Shown one piece after another: positions 21,683-30,180 of a stretch of 44,528 bases of DNA (position 1 is the stretch's first letter; each line of letters opens with the position of its first letter). A program made the translations under genes and the position numbers. The stretch comes from Prevotellaceae bacterium UBA2738 (GTDB lineage: Bacteria; Bacteroidota; Bacteroidia; Bacteroidales; Bacteroidaceae): NCBI GenBank assembly GCA_002353585.1, contig DEJW01000011.1, positions 1-44,528 of the forward strand, written 5' to 3'. The notes beneath the pieces were generated by a model. That model made no database searches. It had not been told where the DNA came from and was given only the letters and a program-made list of their open reading frames with translations.

Positions 21683-24202
21683 TCCTGTCTTTCCTCGATA
21701 TGCCTTTATGCCCAGAACGGCAATAACGCAGAGCAGAAGCAGTGCAAGAGCTATGTAGGCTATGGTCTCAGTGGTCTGGATGCTCTGAGGCTTGAAGGTG
21801 AGCACCACCTTGTGGTTGCCTGGCTTGACATTGATGGCTCGCAGCACATAGTTTACTCTGCCTATCTCAACGGGGTTGCCATCGACTGTTGCCGTCCAAC
21901 CTGGGTAATACACTTCAGAGAATACCACTACTCCACCCTTTGCCGAGCTTATATCATAGTGGAGCTCGTTAGGTTCGTAAGAGGTGATGGTAACAGAAGA
22001 CTCTGTATTTGCTCCCCTCTCTTGAAGAGAGGGGCTGGGGGTGAGTCTCTCTTTAAACTTCTTATCAGCCACAGCTGTGGTATGCAGGTCTATCTTACCA
22101 AGGGCATCGAGTTCTTCGTTGGCATTGTCCACATACTTCACCTCTTTGACAAACCAGCCATTGCCCATAGTGTAAGGGTTCTGTATAGGAGCTGTCTTAC
22201 CACCCTGTATTGGCATTATGAAGTATTTGGTGTTGAGCATATTGATGACAGGCATTATGCTGTCGCCATTCACCTGTGTCATATCGCCCTGAGCATCGAC
22301 AATGGCATTGAAGCCTCGCTGCATCTCAGGTGAGATGTAAGCCTCTATAAGTTCCTGATAGCGACGCAGTTTGGCTGCATGATAACCACCTATGGACTTA
22401 TGGAAATAGCTGGTCTCGTTTTCATTGAAGGTATTGCTGGCAAAGTTGAGCACTCGATAGTCAGGCGACTTATCCTTCAGTATCTCGAGGTCTGTCTCAG
22501 TGGGTTCGATAGGTGCTGTTCGAAGGGTGTTGCTCACAAACATCGAATCGTTGAGGTATCGCTTATCCACTTGCCACATATCAATGAGACACACAAAGGT
22601 TACGATGCAAGCCATAAGTGGTGCACTGAGTTTCTTCATCTGGTAGAGCACCACAGCAACGGTACAGATAAGAATGATGAAGAATGAGCGCCAGCAGTCG
22701 CTTACGAAGGTTGCAACGCGAATCTCTGTGAGGTTGGCAAGCAGTGGGGCAAGCTCCTCTTGAGGTATCTGACCCAAAGCTCGTTTCTCAGCAAAACTTA
22801 CGAAACTATCGAAGAAAAGCGTTGGCATCAGGGCAAAGAGAACGCAGATGCCACCAGTTATGGCGAAACTGACATAGAGCCAGTTGACCTTCTTGCCGCT
22901 AACCTCAGAAACCACACTCTCAGGAGAGTCTATGAGTTGCTTGAGGGCAAGCAGGGCAAGCAATGGAATGGTAAACTCGGCTATTACGAGGATGGAGGCG
23001 ACAGTGCGGAACTTGGCATACATCGGCACATAGTCGATAAAGAGGTCAGTGAGCCACATCATGTTATGTCCCCATGAGAGCATGATGCTGAGCACAGTAG
23101 CAGCAAGCAAAGCCCACTTGATGCTGCCCTTGACGATAAACAGACCAAGAATGAAGAGCATCAGCACAAAGGCTCCCACATACACTGGACCAGAGGTGCC
23201 TGGCTGGTCGCCCCAATACTGTCCCATCTGCTGGTAAATCTCCATATACATAGGGTCACCCTTCTCCTGAGCAGCAGCAGAGGCACTCACTGGTGTCATG
23301 CTGGCTCCACCCTTGGTGTTAGGCACAAGGAGAGTCCATGTTTCGTCTATGCCATAGCTCCACTGGGTTATGTAATCTCGCTCCAGTCCGCTTGAGGTCT
23401 GGTTGCCTGTATCAGCCTTCACCAGTTCACTCTTGCCTCGCATAGACTCCTTCTGGTATTCCCATGTATGGTAAAGGTTGGAGATGTTGACAGCTATGCC
23501 AAGTATTCCACCCACTATGCACACAAGAGAAGCCTTGAAGAAATGGGCATATCGGCGCTGACGGATGGCATCAACAAGGAAACCTATGACAAGGAACAGA
23601 ATGATAAAGAGGTAGTAATAGGTCATCTGCACGTGGTTGGCATTTATCTCGAATGCCGTGAAGATTCCTGTTACCGCAAGTCCCGCAAGGTATCTGCCCT
23701 TATAGGCAAGCAATATGCCACCAATCATAGGGGGCAGATAGGCAAGAGCCATCACCTTCCATATATGACCTGCTGCTATGATGATAAGGAAATAGCTGCT
23801 GAATGCCCACACCACAGCTCCGAGGGTAGCAAGATACCAACGGAAATCAAAGGCACGGAGCATGATGTAGAAGCCTAACAGGTAGGCAAAGACATACCAC
23901 ACATTCTCAGGCAACCAAAGGTGATAAGCCTCAACAATACTGTTAAGACTCTTCGAACTCTCATAGGAAGGAGCACTCTGATAGGTAGGCATACCACTGA
24001 AGGCTGAGCCAGTCCAACGGGACACCTCGCCAGTACGAGCCTTAAACTCGCTGGTTTCCTGACCCAAACCCCTGCCAGCACTGGAGTCATGACGATAGAG
24101 AATGCGTCCTTCTATGTCTGCTGGATAGAAATAAGCAAACGATATTACTACAAAAAGCAATACTACAAGAACATCTGGTACGAATCTTTTTAATGTATTC
24201 AC
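21677..24202 (-). CDS. YfhO-like multi-pass membrane protein
   Basis: Inner-membrane protein of 841 aa related to YfhO, a GT-C-type family implicated in sugar transfer to cell-surface glycopolymers in other phyla; the role in Bacteroidetes is unproven. It starts with GTG at 24202. About 12-14 membrane helices; an early extracytoplasmic loop has DIEGRILYRHDSSAGRGLGQE and SAFSGMPTYQ; a C-terminal beta domain has VVFSEVYYPGWTATVDGNPVEI and GNHKVVLTFKP, then a last helix. Residues about 717-730 (ERLTPSPSLQERGA) come from a CCCCTCTC hairpin element inserted in frame, between the periplasmic segments. It is preceded by TAACTTTG on the minus strand (24274-24281) with no good -33 box. Confidence 0.9.
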   Translation of the reverse strand: MNTLKRFVPDVLVVLLFVVISFAYFYPADIEGRILYRHDSSAGRGLGQETSEFKARTGEVSRWTGSAFSGMPTYQSAPSYESSKSLNSIVEAYHLWLPENVWYVFAYLLGFYIMLRAFDFRWYLATLGAVVWAFSSYFLIIIAAGHIWKVMALAYLPPMIGGILLAYKGRYLAGLAVTGIFTAFEINANHVQMTYYYLFIILFLVIGFLVDAIRQRRYAHFFKASLVCIVGGILGIAVNISNLYHTWEYQKESMRGKSELVKADTGNQTSSGLERDYITQWSYGIDETWTLLVPNTKGGASMTPVSASAAAQEKGDPMYMEIYQQMGQYWGDQPGTSGPVYVGAFVLMLFILGLFIVKGSIKWALLAATVLSIMLSWGHNMMWLTDLFIDYVPMYAKFRTVASILVIAEFTIPLLALLALKQLIDSPESVVSEVSGKKVNWLYVSFAITGGICVLFALMPTLFFDSFVSFAEKRALGQIPQEELAPLLANLTEIRVATFVSDCWRSFFIILICTVAVVLYQMKKLSAPLMACIVTFVCLIDMWQVDKRYLNDSMFVSNTLRTAPIEPTETDLEILKDKSPDYRVLNFASNTFNENETSYFHKSIGGYHAAKLRRYQELIEAYISPEMQRGFNAIVDAQGDMTQVNGDSIMPVINMLNTKYFIMPIQGGKTAPIQNPYTMGNGWFVKEVKYVDNANEELDALGKIDLHTTAVADKKFKERLTPSPSLQERGANTESSVTITSYEPNELHYDISSAKGGVVVFSEVYYPGWTATVDGNPVEIGRVNYVLRAINVKPGNHKVVLTFKPQSIQTTETIAYIALALLLLCVIAVLGIKAYRGKTGA
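22012..22047. repeat. CCCCTCTC hairpin element inside the YfhO-like gene
   Basis: CCCCTCTCTT-g-AAGAGAGGGG (22014-22034) is a 10-bp perfect stem with almost no loop, plus the CTGGGGGTGAGTC tail. Read in frame on the minus strand as RLTPSPSLQERG, nearly the same peptide as in btuF. Confidence 0.85.
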
Positions 24203-24533
24203 GCGCGTGTATATATATAAATAAGGTGTAAATTTGCCCTACTCCATAGGAATAAAGCGTTTATTGACAACTGCAAAGTTAATAAATATTTACGGAATAA
24301 TACTCGTGTACGTGCACATAGTTGACAAATGTCAAGAAATTAACGCATTTTTGCTTGTTCGCAAAAAAACTCTTGCTGATTTCAAAGGTTTCACGTAATT
24401 TTGCACTCGAAAATGCGAAGGAGGTTGGATTATGCTATATACTAGGAAAGCAGACCCTCCAAGCATGACAAAACAATGCAAATATTTTAAAGCAAAGATA
24501 ATTCAATAAACAAATTTTATTTTTTTATTAAAC
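24203..24533. other. Divergent intergenic region with leader
   Basis: It holds the YfhO -7 box (minus strand, 24274-24281), the OmpA promoter (24372-24403) and an OmpA leader of about 125 nt. GGAGG (24420-24424) and CCTCC in that leader could pair. No gene is called here. Confidence 0.6.
24372..24403 (+). promoter_or_regulatory. Promoter of the first OmpA gene
   Basis: CTTG (24372-24375), a 20-bp spacer, TAATTTTG (24396-24403). The long leader to ATG 24534 suggests post-transcriptional control. Confidence 0.75.
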
Positions 24534-25733
24534 ATGAAAAAGATTGCAATGTTTATCGCTGCTGCTGCTATAGCAGTATCAGCTAACGCTCAGAAGACTA
24601 CTGTTACAGCTTCTAAGGCATTCGACAACATCTATGTTGGTTTCGCTGCAGGTGCTGAGACTAAGGCTACTGACGAGCACACTTACACAGGCAACAAGAA
24701 GTTTGGTTCTTTCAAGGCTTTCAACCCTACAGCTACTATCATCGTAGGTAAGAACTTTACTCCAGTATTCGGTCTCCGTGCTGAGGGTGTTGTACGTTTC
24801 AATGCTCATGGTGCAAGCTGTGAGAGTGGTTATTTAAATAGAGGTTATGCACGTACTGGCAAGTTCGTTAACGGTCTTGACGTTAACATGCTCGGTACTT
24901 TCAACCTGAACAACCTCATCGCTGGTTACAAGGGTGAGCCACGTAAGCTCGAGTTCATCGCTCTGTTCGGTTTCGGCTGGTCACACGCTTTCTATGGCAA
25001 CCACGCAAATGGTATCAACTCTAAGGCAGGTCTTGACATCGCTTACAACTTCGGTGCTAAGAAGCAGTGGCAGGCATTCATCGAGCCTTCTATCACTTAC
25101 CTGATGCAGGGTTACAACATGCCAGCAGTTGACGCTACTCCATTCCAGTACGACCTGAGCCGTGCTAACCTCGACCTGAAGGTTGGTCTCATCTACAAGC
25201 TCCCAACTTCAAACGGTACTCATAACTTCGCTATCGAGCAGCTCCGTGACCAGGCTGAGATCGACGCTCTCAACGCACAGATCAACGGTCTTCGTGGCGA
25301 CCTCGACGCAGCTAACAACGCTAACGCTCAGAAGGACGCTCAGATCGCTCAGCTGAAGAAGGCTCTTGCTGACTGCGAAAACAAGCCAGTAGTTGAGGCT
25401 AAGGCTGCTAACCTCCAGCCATCTGTTATCTTCCGTCAGGGTAAGTCAGTTATCGACAAGGCTCAGGAGGCTAACGTAGAGATGATCGCTAAGTATATGA
25501 AGAACAACAAGGACGCTAAGGTTAAGATCTCTGGCTACGCTTCACCAGAAGGTTCTAAGGAGCTCAACCAGAAGCTCTCTGAGCAGCGTGCTGAGGCAGT
25601 TAAGAACATGCTCGTTAAGAAGTATAAGATTGCTGCTGACCGCCTCACAACTGAGGGTCTTGGCGCTACAGACAAGCTCTTCGACGAGGTTGAGTTCAAC
25701 CGTGTTGCTCTCTTCAACGACACTACTAAGTAA
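24534..25733 (+). CDS. OmpA-family outer-membrane protein, paralog 1
   Basis: Major-porin-type outer-membrane protein, 399 aa. Signal peptide 1-19 (ends AANA|Q, reading AVSANAQ). An eight-strand-like barrel (about 20-235) is followed by a coiled-coil linker (DQAEIDALNAQINGLRGDLDAANN...QLKKALADCENK) and a peptidoglycan-binding OmpA domain (about 290-399) with SVIFRQGKSVIDKAQEANVEMIAKYM, ISGYASPEGSKELNQKLSEQRAEAVKNML and RLTTEGLGATD. Codons are strongly restricted (GCT, AAC, AAG, GGT), typical of a very highly expressed gene. The 3' half and the downstream leader to the terminator are almost identical to paralog 2 (26854-28038), from which it is separated by one PfkB gene. Confidence 0.95.
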   Translation: MKKIAMFIAAAAIAVSANAQKTTVTASKAFDNIYVGFAAGAETKATDEHTYTGNKKFGSFKAFNPTATIIVGKNFTPVFGLRAEGVVRFNAHGASCESGYLNRGYARTGKFVNGLDVNMLGTFNLNNLIAGYKGEPRKLEFIALFGFGWSHAFYGNHANGINSKAGLDIAYNFGAKKQWQAFIEPSITYLMQGYNMPAVDATPFQYDLSRANLDLKVGLIYKLPTSNGTHNFAIEQLRDQAEIDALNAQINGLRGDLDAANNANAQKDAQIAQLKKALADCENKPVVEAKAANLQPSVIFRQGKSVIDKAQEANVEMIAKYMKNNKDAKVKISGYASPEGSKELNQKLSEQRAEAVKNMLVKKYKIAADRLTTEGLGATDKLFDEVEFNRVALFNDTTK

Positions 25734-25772
25734 TTCGACTCTTAGAGAATAACTTAAAACAAAATAACAAAG

Positions 25773-25802
25773 CCCCTTGGAGATTTTCTTCAAGGGGTTT
25801 TT
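25773..25802 (+). terminator. Terminator of OmpA paralog 1
   Basis: CCCCTTG (25773-25779) and CAAGGGG (25791-25797) followed by five Ts. The kinase gene begins only 18 bp later. Confidence 0.85.
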
Positions 25803-25820
25803 AGTAATTACTCCTCCGCT

Positions 25821-26723
25821 ATGATTGTAGGATTAGGCGAAACAGTTTACGATATAATATTCAAGGACAACCAACCAGTGAAGGCTGTTCCTGGCGGCTC
25901 AGCATTCAACGCTATGATTTCATTAGGGCGTAGCAATGCCGACTGCATGATGGTTACCGAAGTAGGCGACGACCATATAGGTGATATGATTGTGCAGTTT
26001 CTGAAAGATAATAAGGTAAAGACAGACTTTGTGTATCAGCATCCAAATACGAAGTCGCACATATCACTCGCCTTCCTCAATGAGCTAAATGATGCCCAAT
26101 ACCTTTTCTATAAAGACCATAAGGCACTGCATTTACCTGATAGGATACCTGAGATAAAGAAAAATGACATAGTGCTCTTTGGCTCCTATTTTGCCATCAA
26201 TCCCGTAATACGTGACTATGTGAGGCATTTCCTCACTACAGCAAAAGAAAACGGAGCTATCCTCTATTACGACATCAACTTCAGGGCATCCCACAAAGAC
26301 GAGATACCTGAACTCATAGCAAACATAGAGGGGAACATGCAACTGGCTACTGTGCTTAGAGGCTCAGCAGAAGACTTTAACATCCTCTATGGCACAACCA
26401 CAGGAGAAGAGGCATACGAACGTGTGAAGAGTCTTTGCAGTATATTCGTATATACAGATGCAGCAAACCCCATACAGGTTTTCACACCACAAGACAAATG
26501 GTCTTTCCCCGTACCACAGATAAAGACCGTCAGCACTATAGGGGCTGGCGACAACTTCAATGCAGGCTTCTGTTATGCACTACATAATGAATGGAAGGAT
26601 AGGACTTCACCCTTTTCATTCAAAGAGTGTTCACCCACACTAATATCACACTTGATAGCCTCAGGACAGAAATTTTCGACAGAAGTGTGCCAAAGCATTG
26701 ATAATCACATTGCCAAATATTAA
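25821..26723 (+). CDS. PfkB-family carbohydrate kinase, fructokinase-like
   Basis: Ribokinase-family sugar kinase, 300 aa. The N-terminal substrate motif is GGSAFNAMISLGR (25-37) and the C-terminal signature is TIGAGDNFNAGF (about 239-250) with the catalytic Asp of GAGD. It is shorter than the kinase at 11657 and only distantly similar. Fructose or a related sugar is the likely substrate, but this cannot be read from sequence alone. It starts just after the OmpA terminator without a visible promoter, so it probably depends on read-through, an arrangement that would give low kinase and high OmpA levels. Confidence 0.87.
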   Translation: MIVGLGETVYDIIFKDNQPVKAVPGGSAFNAMISLGRSNADCMMVTEVGDDHIGDMIVQFLKDNKVKTDFVYQHPNTKSHISLAFLNELNDAQYLFYKDHKALHLPDRIPEIKKNDIVLFGSYFAINPVIRDYVRHFLTTAKENGAILYYDINFRASHKDEIPELIANIEGNMQLATVLRGSAEDFNILYGTTTGEEAYERVKSLCSIFVYTDAANPIQVFTPQDKWSFPVPQIKTVSTIGAGDNFNAGFCYALHNEWKDRTSPFSFKECSPTLISHLIASGQKFSTEVCQSIDNHIAKY

Positions 26724-26760
26724 AATATTAGGGTATTTTTGCATTTTTTCAAGAAAAAAC

Positions 26761-26791
26761 ATTGCTATTTCAGATAAAAAGTGTAACTTTG
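26761..26791 (+). promoter_or_regulatory. Promoter of OmpA paralog 2
   Basis: ATTG (26761-26764), a 19-bp spacer, TAACTTTG (26784-26791). It differs from the paralog 1 promoter, so the duplicates are controlled separately. Confidence 0.75.
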
Positions 26792-26853
26792 TTGCGAAAT
26801 TGGTAAAGTATATAATTTTCAAGCAACAAATTAACAAAACAAAAACAACAAAC

Positions 26854-28038
26854 ATGAAAAAGATTGTACTTTTTTTCGCTGCTGCTGCTATAGCAGTATC
26901 AGCTAGCGCACAGAAGACTACAGTTACAGCTTCTAAGGCTCTCGACAACATTTATGTTGGTTTCGCTGCAGGTGCTGAGACTAAGGCTGCTGACCACCAC
27001 ACTTACAAAGGTGACAAGCAGAGTGGTTCTTTCCGCGCATTCAACCCTACAGCTACACTTATCGTAGGTAAGAACTTTACTCCAGTATTCGGTCTCCGTG
27101 CTGAGGGTGTTGTACGTTTCAACTGCCATGGTGCTGACCGTTCTGAGTGCCGTTGGGTAGGTACAGGTAAGTTCGTTAACGGTCTTGACGTTAACCTGCT
27201 CGGTACTTTCAACCTCAACAACCTCATCGCAGGTTACAAGGGTGAGCCACGCAAGCTCGAGTTCATCGCTCTCTATGGCTTCGGTTGGTCACACGCTTTC
27301 GCTGGCAACCACACCAACGGTATCAACTCTAAGGCAGGTCTTGAAATCGCTTACAACCTCGGTTCTAAGAAGCAGTGGCAGATCTTCGTTGAGCCATCTA
27401 TCACATACCTCATGCAGGGTTATGGTTCATGGGCAGGAGCAACTCCATTCGAGTACAACCTGAACCGTGCTAACCTCGACCTGAAGGCTGGTATCATCTA
27501 CAAGCTCCCAACTTCTAACGGTACTCACAACTTCGCTATCGAGCAGCTCCGCGACCAGGCTGAGATTGACGCTCTCAACGCACAGATCAACGGTCTTCGT
27601 GGCGACCTCGACGCAGCTAACAACGCTAACGCTCAGAAGGACGCTCAGATTGCTCAGCTGAAGAAGGCTCTTGCTGACTGCGAGAACAAGCCAGTAGTTG
27701 AGGCTAAGGCTGCTAACCTCCAGCCATCAGTTATCTTCCGTCAGGGTAAGTCAGTTATCGACAAGGCTCAGGAGGCTAACGTTGAGATGATCGCTAAGTA
27801 TATGAAGAACAACAAGGACGCTAAGATTAAGATCTCAGGCTACGCTTCACCAGAAGGTCCTGCAGAACTCAACCAGAAGCTCTCTGAGCAGCGTGCTGAG
27901 GCTGTTAAGAACATGCTCGTTAAGAAGTATAAGGTTGCTGCTGACCGCCTCACAACTGAGGGTCTTGGCGCTACAGACAAGCTCTTCGACGAGGTTGAGT
28001 TCAACCGTGTTGCTCTCTTCAACGACACTACTAAGTAA
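26854..28038 (+). CDS. OmpA-family outer-membrane protein, paralog 2
   Basis: Second copy of the OmpA-type porin, 394 aa from ATG 26854. An open frame extends upstream to 26698, but the extra 52 codons cross the promoter and precede a perfect signal peptide (MKKIVLFFAAAAIAVSASAQ), so they are not used. Same architecture as paralog 1: barrel, coiled-coil linker, OmpA peptidoglycan-binding domain (ISGYASPEGPAELNQKLSEQ). The barrels differ mainly in outer-loop positions (for example KADDHHTYKGDKQSGSFRAF-like region versus DEHTYTGNKKFGSFKAF). The linker and OmpA domain are nearly identical at the DNA level. Same extreme codon bias. Probably co-existing subunits or alternately expressed forms of one porin. 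Confidence 0.95.
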   Translation: MKKIVLFFAAAAIAVSASAQKTTVTASKALDNIYVGFAAGAETKAADHHTYKGDKQSGSFRAFNPTATLIVGKNFTPVFGLRAEGVVRFNCHGADRSECRWVGTGKFVNGLDVNLLGTFNLNNLIAGYKGEPRKLEFIALYGFGWSHAFAGNHTNGINSKAGLEIAYNLGSKKQWQIFVEPSITYLMQGYGSWAGATPFEYNLNRANLDLKAGIIYKLPTSNGTHNFAIEQLRDQAEIDALNAQINGLRGDLDAANNANAQKDAQIAQLKKALADCENKPVVEAKAANLQPSVIFRQGKSVIDKAQEANVEMIAKYMKNNKDAKIKISGYASPEGPAELNQKLSEQRAEAVKNMLVKKYKVAADRLTTEGLGATDKLFDEVEFNRVALFNDTTK

Positions 28039-28077
28039 TTCGACTCTTAGAGAATAACTTAAAACAAAATAACAAAG

Positions 28078-28107
28078 CCCCTTGGAGGATTCTCCAAGGG
28101 GTTTTTT
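28078..28107 (+). terminator. Terminator of OmpA paralog 2
   Basis: CCCCTTGGAG (28078-28087), GATT, CTCCAAGGGG (28092-28101), six Ts. The approach sequence is identical to that of paralog 1 for about 50 bp after the stop codon. Confidence 0.9.
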
Positions 28108-28322
28108 AGTTGCCTTTCCACAGGGACATAGACTCTGTAGGCACAACGTCATAGAGACCATAGAAACCACAGAATCCAAAGCTACCTTAGGAACGATAGA
28201 TGCTATTGATGGTATTGATGGTATTAGATACCATAAAGAGGCATTAGATGCTACAGGGAGGATATAATACCAACAGGAGCGCAGCAGACCATGCACAGAC
28301 TATCAAAAGAGCAAAGAGTAGA

Positions 28323-28462
28323 TTAGGGGTTAAGGGTTAAAGGTTAGAGGTTAAGGGTTAAGGGTTAAGGGTTAAAGGTTAAAGGTTAGAGGTTAGGAAT
28401 TAGAGGTTAGAGGTTAGAGGTTAGAGGTTAGGGATTAAAGGTTAGAGGTTAGGGATTAGAGC
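28323..28462. repeat. Twenty tandem TTARRGG heptamers
   Basis: Exactly 20 units of 7 bp in unbroken phase, variants TTAGAGG, TTAAGGG, TTAAAGG and TTAGGGA. The array resembles eukaryotic telomere repeats in composition but is internal. One strand is G-rich, the other C- and T-rich. Confidence 0.9.
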
Positions 28463-28468
28463 AAAGAA

Positions 28469-28499
28469 AAAGCCTTGCAAGAAAAACTTGCAAGGCTTT
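28469..28499. terminator. Bidirectional terminator
   Basis: AAAGCCTTGCAAG (28469-28481), five As, CTTGCAAGGCTTT (28487-28499): a perfect 13-bp stem downstream of the MFS gene. Confidence 0.85.
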
Positions 28500-28578
28500 G
28501 CTATTGTTGTTGCTAGGAGGCTGGATTTTCCAGAGAGTACTATAAGCTCCAGGGATTCTAGCCTATCCCAGTATCTTC

Positions 28579-30027
28579 TTAGTCGATAACTACTGGCTTG
28601 TACTTTGGTACGAGGAGTTTCATAACGCTCCAACCGATAAGGTAAGCAACAGCGCAGATGCAGAATACTATCATGTAGCCAGCAGGCTTACCCTCAAATC
28701 CCATGAACTGGAATGCTGAGCCCTGCCCCTCTGCATAAGTGAAGAGCATACCTGAGCCCTTGTTGATGAGGAATGAGCCGCAACCGCCAGCCATAGCACC
28801 GATACCAGTGATGGTAGCAACAGCACTCTTAGGGAACATATCGCCTGTGGTAGAGAAGATGTTAGCAGACCAAGCCTGGTGTCCTGCACCTACAAGACCG
28901 ATGATGATTGCTGGCCACCATGCGCTGTACTGACCCATTGGCTGAGCAAAGAGTGCGAGCACTGGGAAGAAAGCGAAGATAAGCATAGCAAGCATACGTC
29001 CCTGATATGGGTTCATACCCTTCTTCTCCACAAAGAGCTTTGGCAGGTAGCCACCAAACATAGACAGGATGGTAACGATAGCATAGAGGGTGAAGATAAG
29101 TGCTATACCCATATTAGAAGATGCTTCGTAGCCATACTGATCCTGGAAGTAAGCAGGAGCCCAGAAGAGGAAGAACCACCATACGCCGTCAGTCATAAAC
29201 TTACCGAAAGCGAAAGACCATGTCTGCTTGTAAGCAAATGCCTTAGCGAAGCTCAACTGCTTCTCCTCAACCTCTACAGACTCAGCCTTCTCATTCTCGT
29301 CATCCTGGTTCATGTAGCGAAGCTCAGCCTCGTTCACAAACTTAGACTCAGATGGTTTGTCATATACGAAAATCCAGATGCCAGCCCAAACGAAGCCCAA
29401 GAGACCGATGATGATGAATGCCATCTCCCATCCGAGAGCCTTAGCAAGCAGAGGAATAGTAGCAGGAGCAGCAAGCGCGCCTACTGAGGCACCAGAGTTA
29501 AATATAGATGTAGCGAACGCACGGTCCTTCTTTGGGAAATACTCTGCAGTCACCTTGATGGCAGCAGGGAAGTTACCAGCCTCACCCAGTCCGAGAATCA
29601 TACGGCAAGCAAGGAAGAGGTACACGCTAAGCATAGCCACATTACTTGCAAGAGCAGAACCAGCCTCCACAGCACGCAGTTGCTCGAGGTTCTCCAGTCC
29701 GAATGCAGTCATTGTAGCCCATCCGCATCCAGCGTGGAGCACAGCACCCAGAGACCATACCACGATAGCGATAAGGTAACCCTTCTTGGTACCCATCCAG
29801 TCAACGAACTTTCCTGCGAAAAGGCAGAAGATAGCATAGAATACAGAGAACGCACCAGTGATTGTACCGTAATCACTATCAGTCCAATGGAACTCAGGAG
29901 CAATAAACTCCTTCCAAGTCAGTGACAGAACCTGACGGTCCATGTAGTTCACTGTAGTTGCGAAGAAAAGCATCGCACACATGACCCAACGCCAGTTGGT
30001 CATTTTGTTAGTTGTTACAGAACTCAT
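28579..30027 (-). CDS. MFS transporter, hexuronate (ExuT-like) type, paralog A
   Basis: Twelve-helix inner-membrane major facilitator of the anion:cation symporter group, 482 aa. The start region WRWVMCAMLFFATTVNYMDRQVLSLTW carries the typical NYxDRQVL motif of ExuT/GudP-like carriers. GLGEAGNFPAAIKVTAEYFPKKDRAFATSIFNSGASVGALAAP is the family core, and a charged central loop (FVNEAELRYMNQDDENEKAESVEVEEKQ) splits the halves. Substrate is likely a hexuronate or related sugar acid, by family only. It has its own consensus promoter (30097-30127), although a paralog lies just upstream on the same strand. Confidence 0.9.
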   Translation of the reverse strand: MSSVTTNKMTNWRWVMCAMLFFATTVNYMDRQVLSLTWKEFIAPEFHWTDSDYGTITGAFSVFYAIFCLFAGKFVDWMGTKKGYLIAIVVWSLGAVLHAGCGWATMTAFGLENLEQLRAVEAGSALASNVAMLSVYLFLACRMILGLGEAGNFPAAIKVTAEYFPKKDRAFATSIFNSGASVGALAAPATIPLLAKALGWEMAFIIIGLLGFVWAGIWIFVYDKPSESKFVNEAELRYMNQDDENEKAESVEVEEKQLSFAKAFAYKQTWSFAFGKFMTDGVWWFFLFWAPAYFQDQYGYEASSNMGIALIFTLYAIVTILSMFGGYLPKLFVEKKGMNPYQGRMLAMLIFAFFPVLALFAQPMGQYSAWWPAIIIGLVGAGHQAWSANIFSTTGDMFPKSAVATITGIGAMAGGCGSFLINKGSGMLFTYAEGQGSAFQFMGFEGKPAGYMIVFCICAVAYLIGWSVMKLLVPKYKPVVID

Positions 30028-30096
30028 TTTTTAGATTTTAATTATGTTTTGTTTAGATTTATTTTCTATACATTTCTTCTGCCTAAGGCAGTTGTG

Positions 30097-30127
30097 CAAA
30101 GGTACGAAAAAAGTTCAATAGTCCAAA
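30097..30127 (-). promoter_or_regulatory. Consensus promoter of MFS paralog A
   Basis: Read on the minus strand: TTTG (30127-30124), a 19-bp spacer, TACCTTTG (30104-30097). Leader about 65 nt. Confidence 0.85.
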
Positions 30128-30180
30128 AAGTTCAAGGGTTGAAAGTTGAAAGTTTTCTCCTTTTTAACTTTTTTAACTCT

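Larger units (their letters stand above)
28039..28578. other. Gene-free stretch between convergent genes
   Basis: It contains the OmpA terminator (28078-28107), about 210 bp with no recognised feature (28108-28320), the heptamer array (28323-28462) and a bidirectional terminator (28469-28499). A 61-codon plus frame at 28082 starts inside the terminator and is not called. Confidence 0.6.

Noticed and set aside
26698..26853. N-terminal extension of OmpA paralog 2
   Set aside because: It crosses the -33/-7 promoter and precedes a perfect signal peptide.
28321..28462. True telomere or chromosome end
   Set aside because: The array is internal, flanked by ordinary genes and terminators on both sides.
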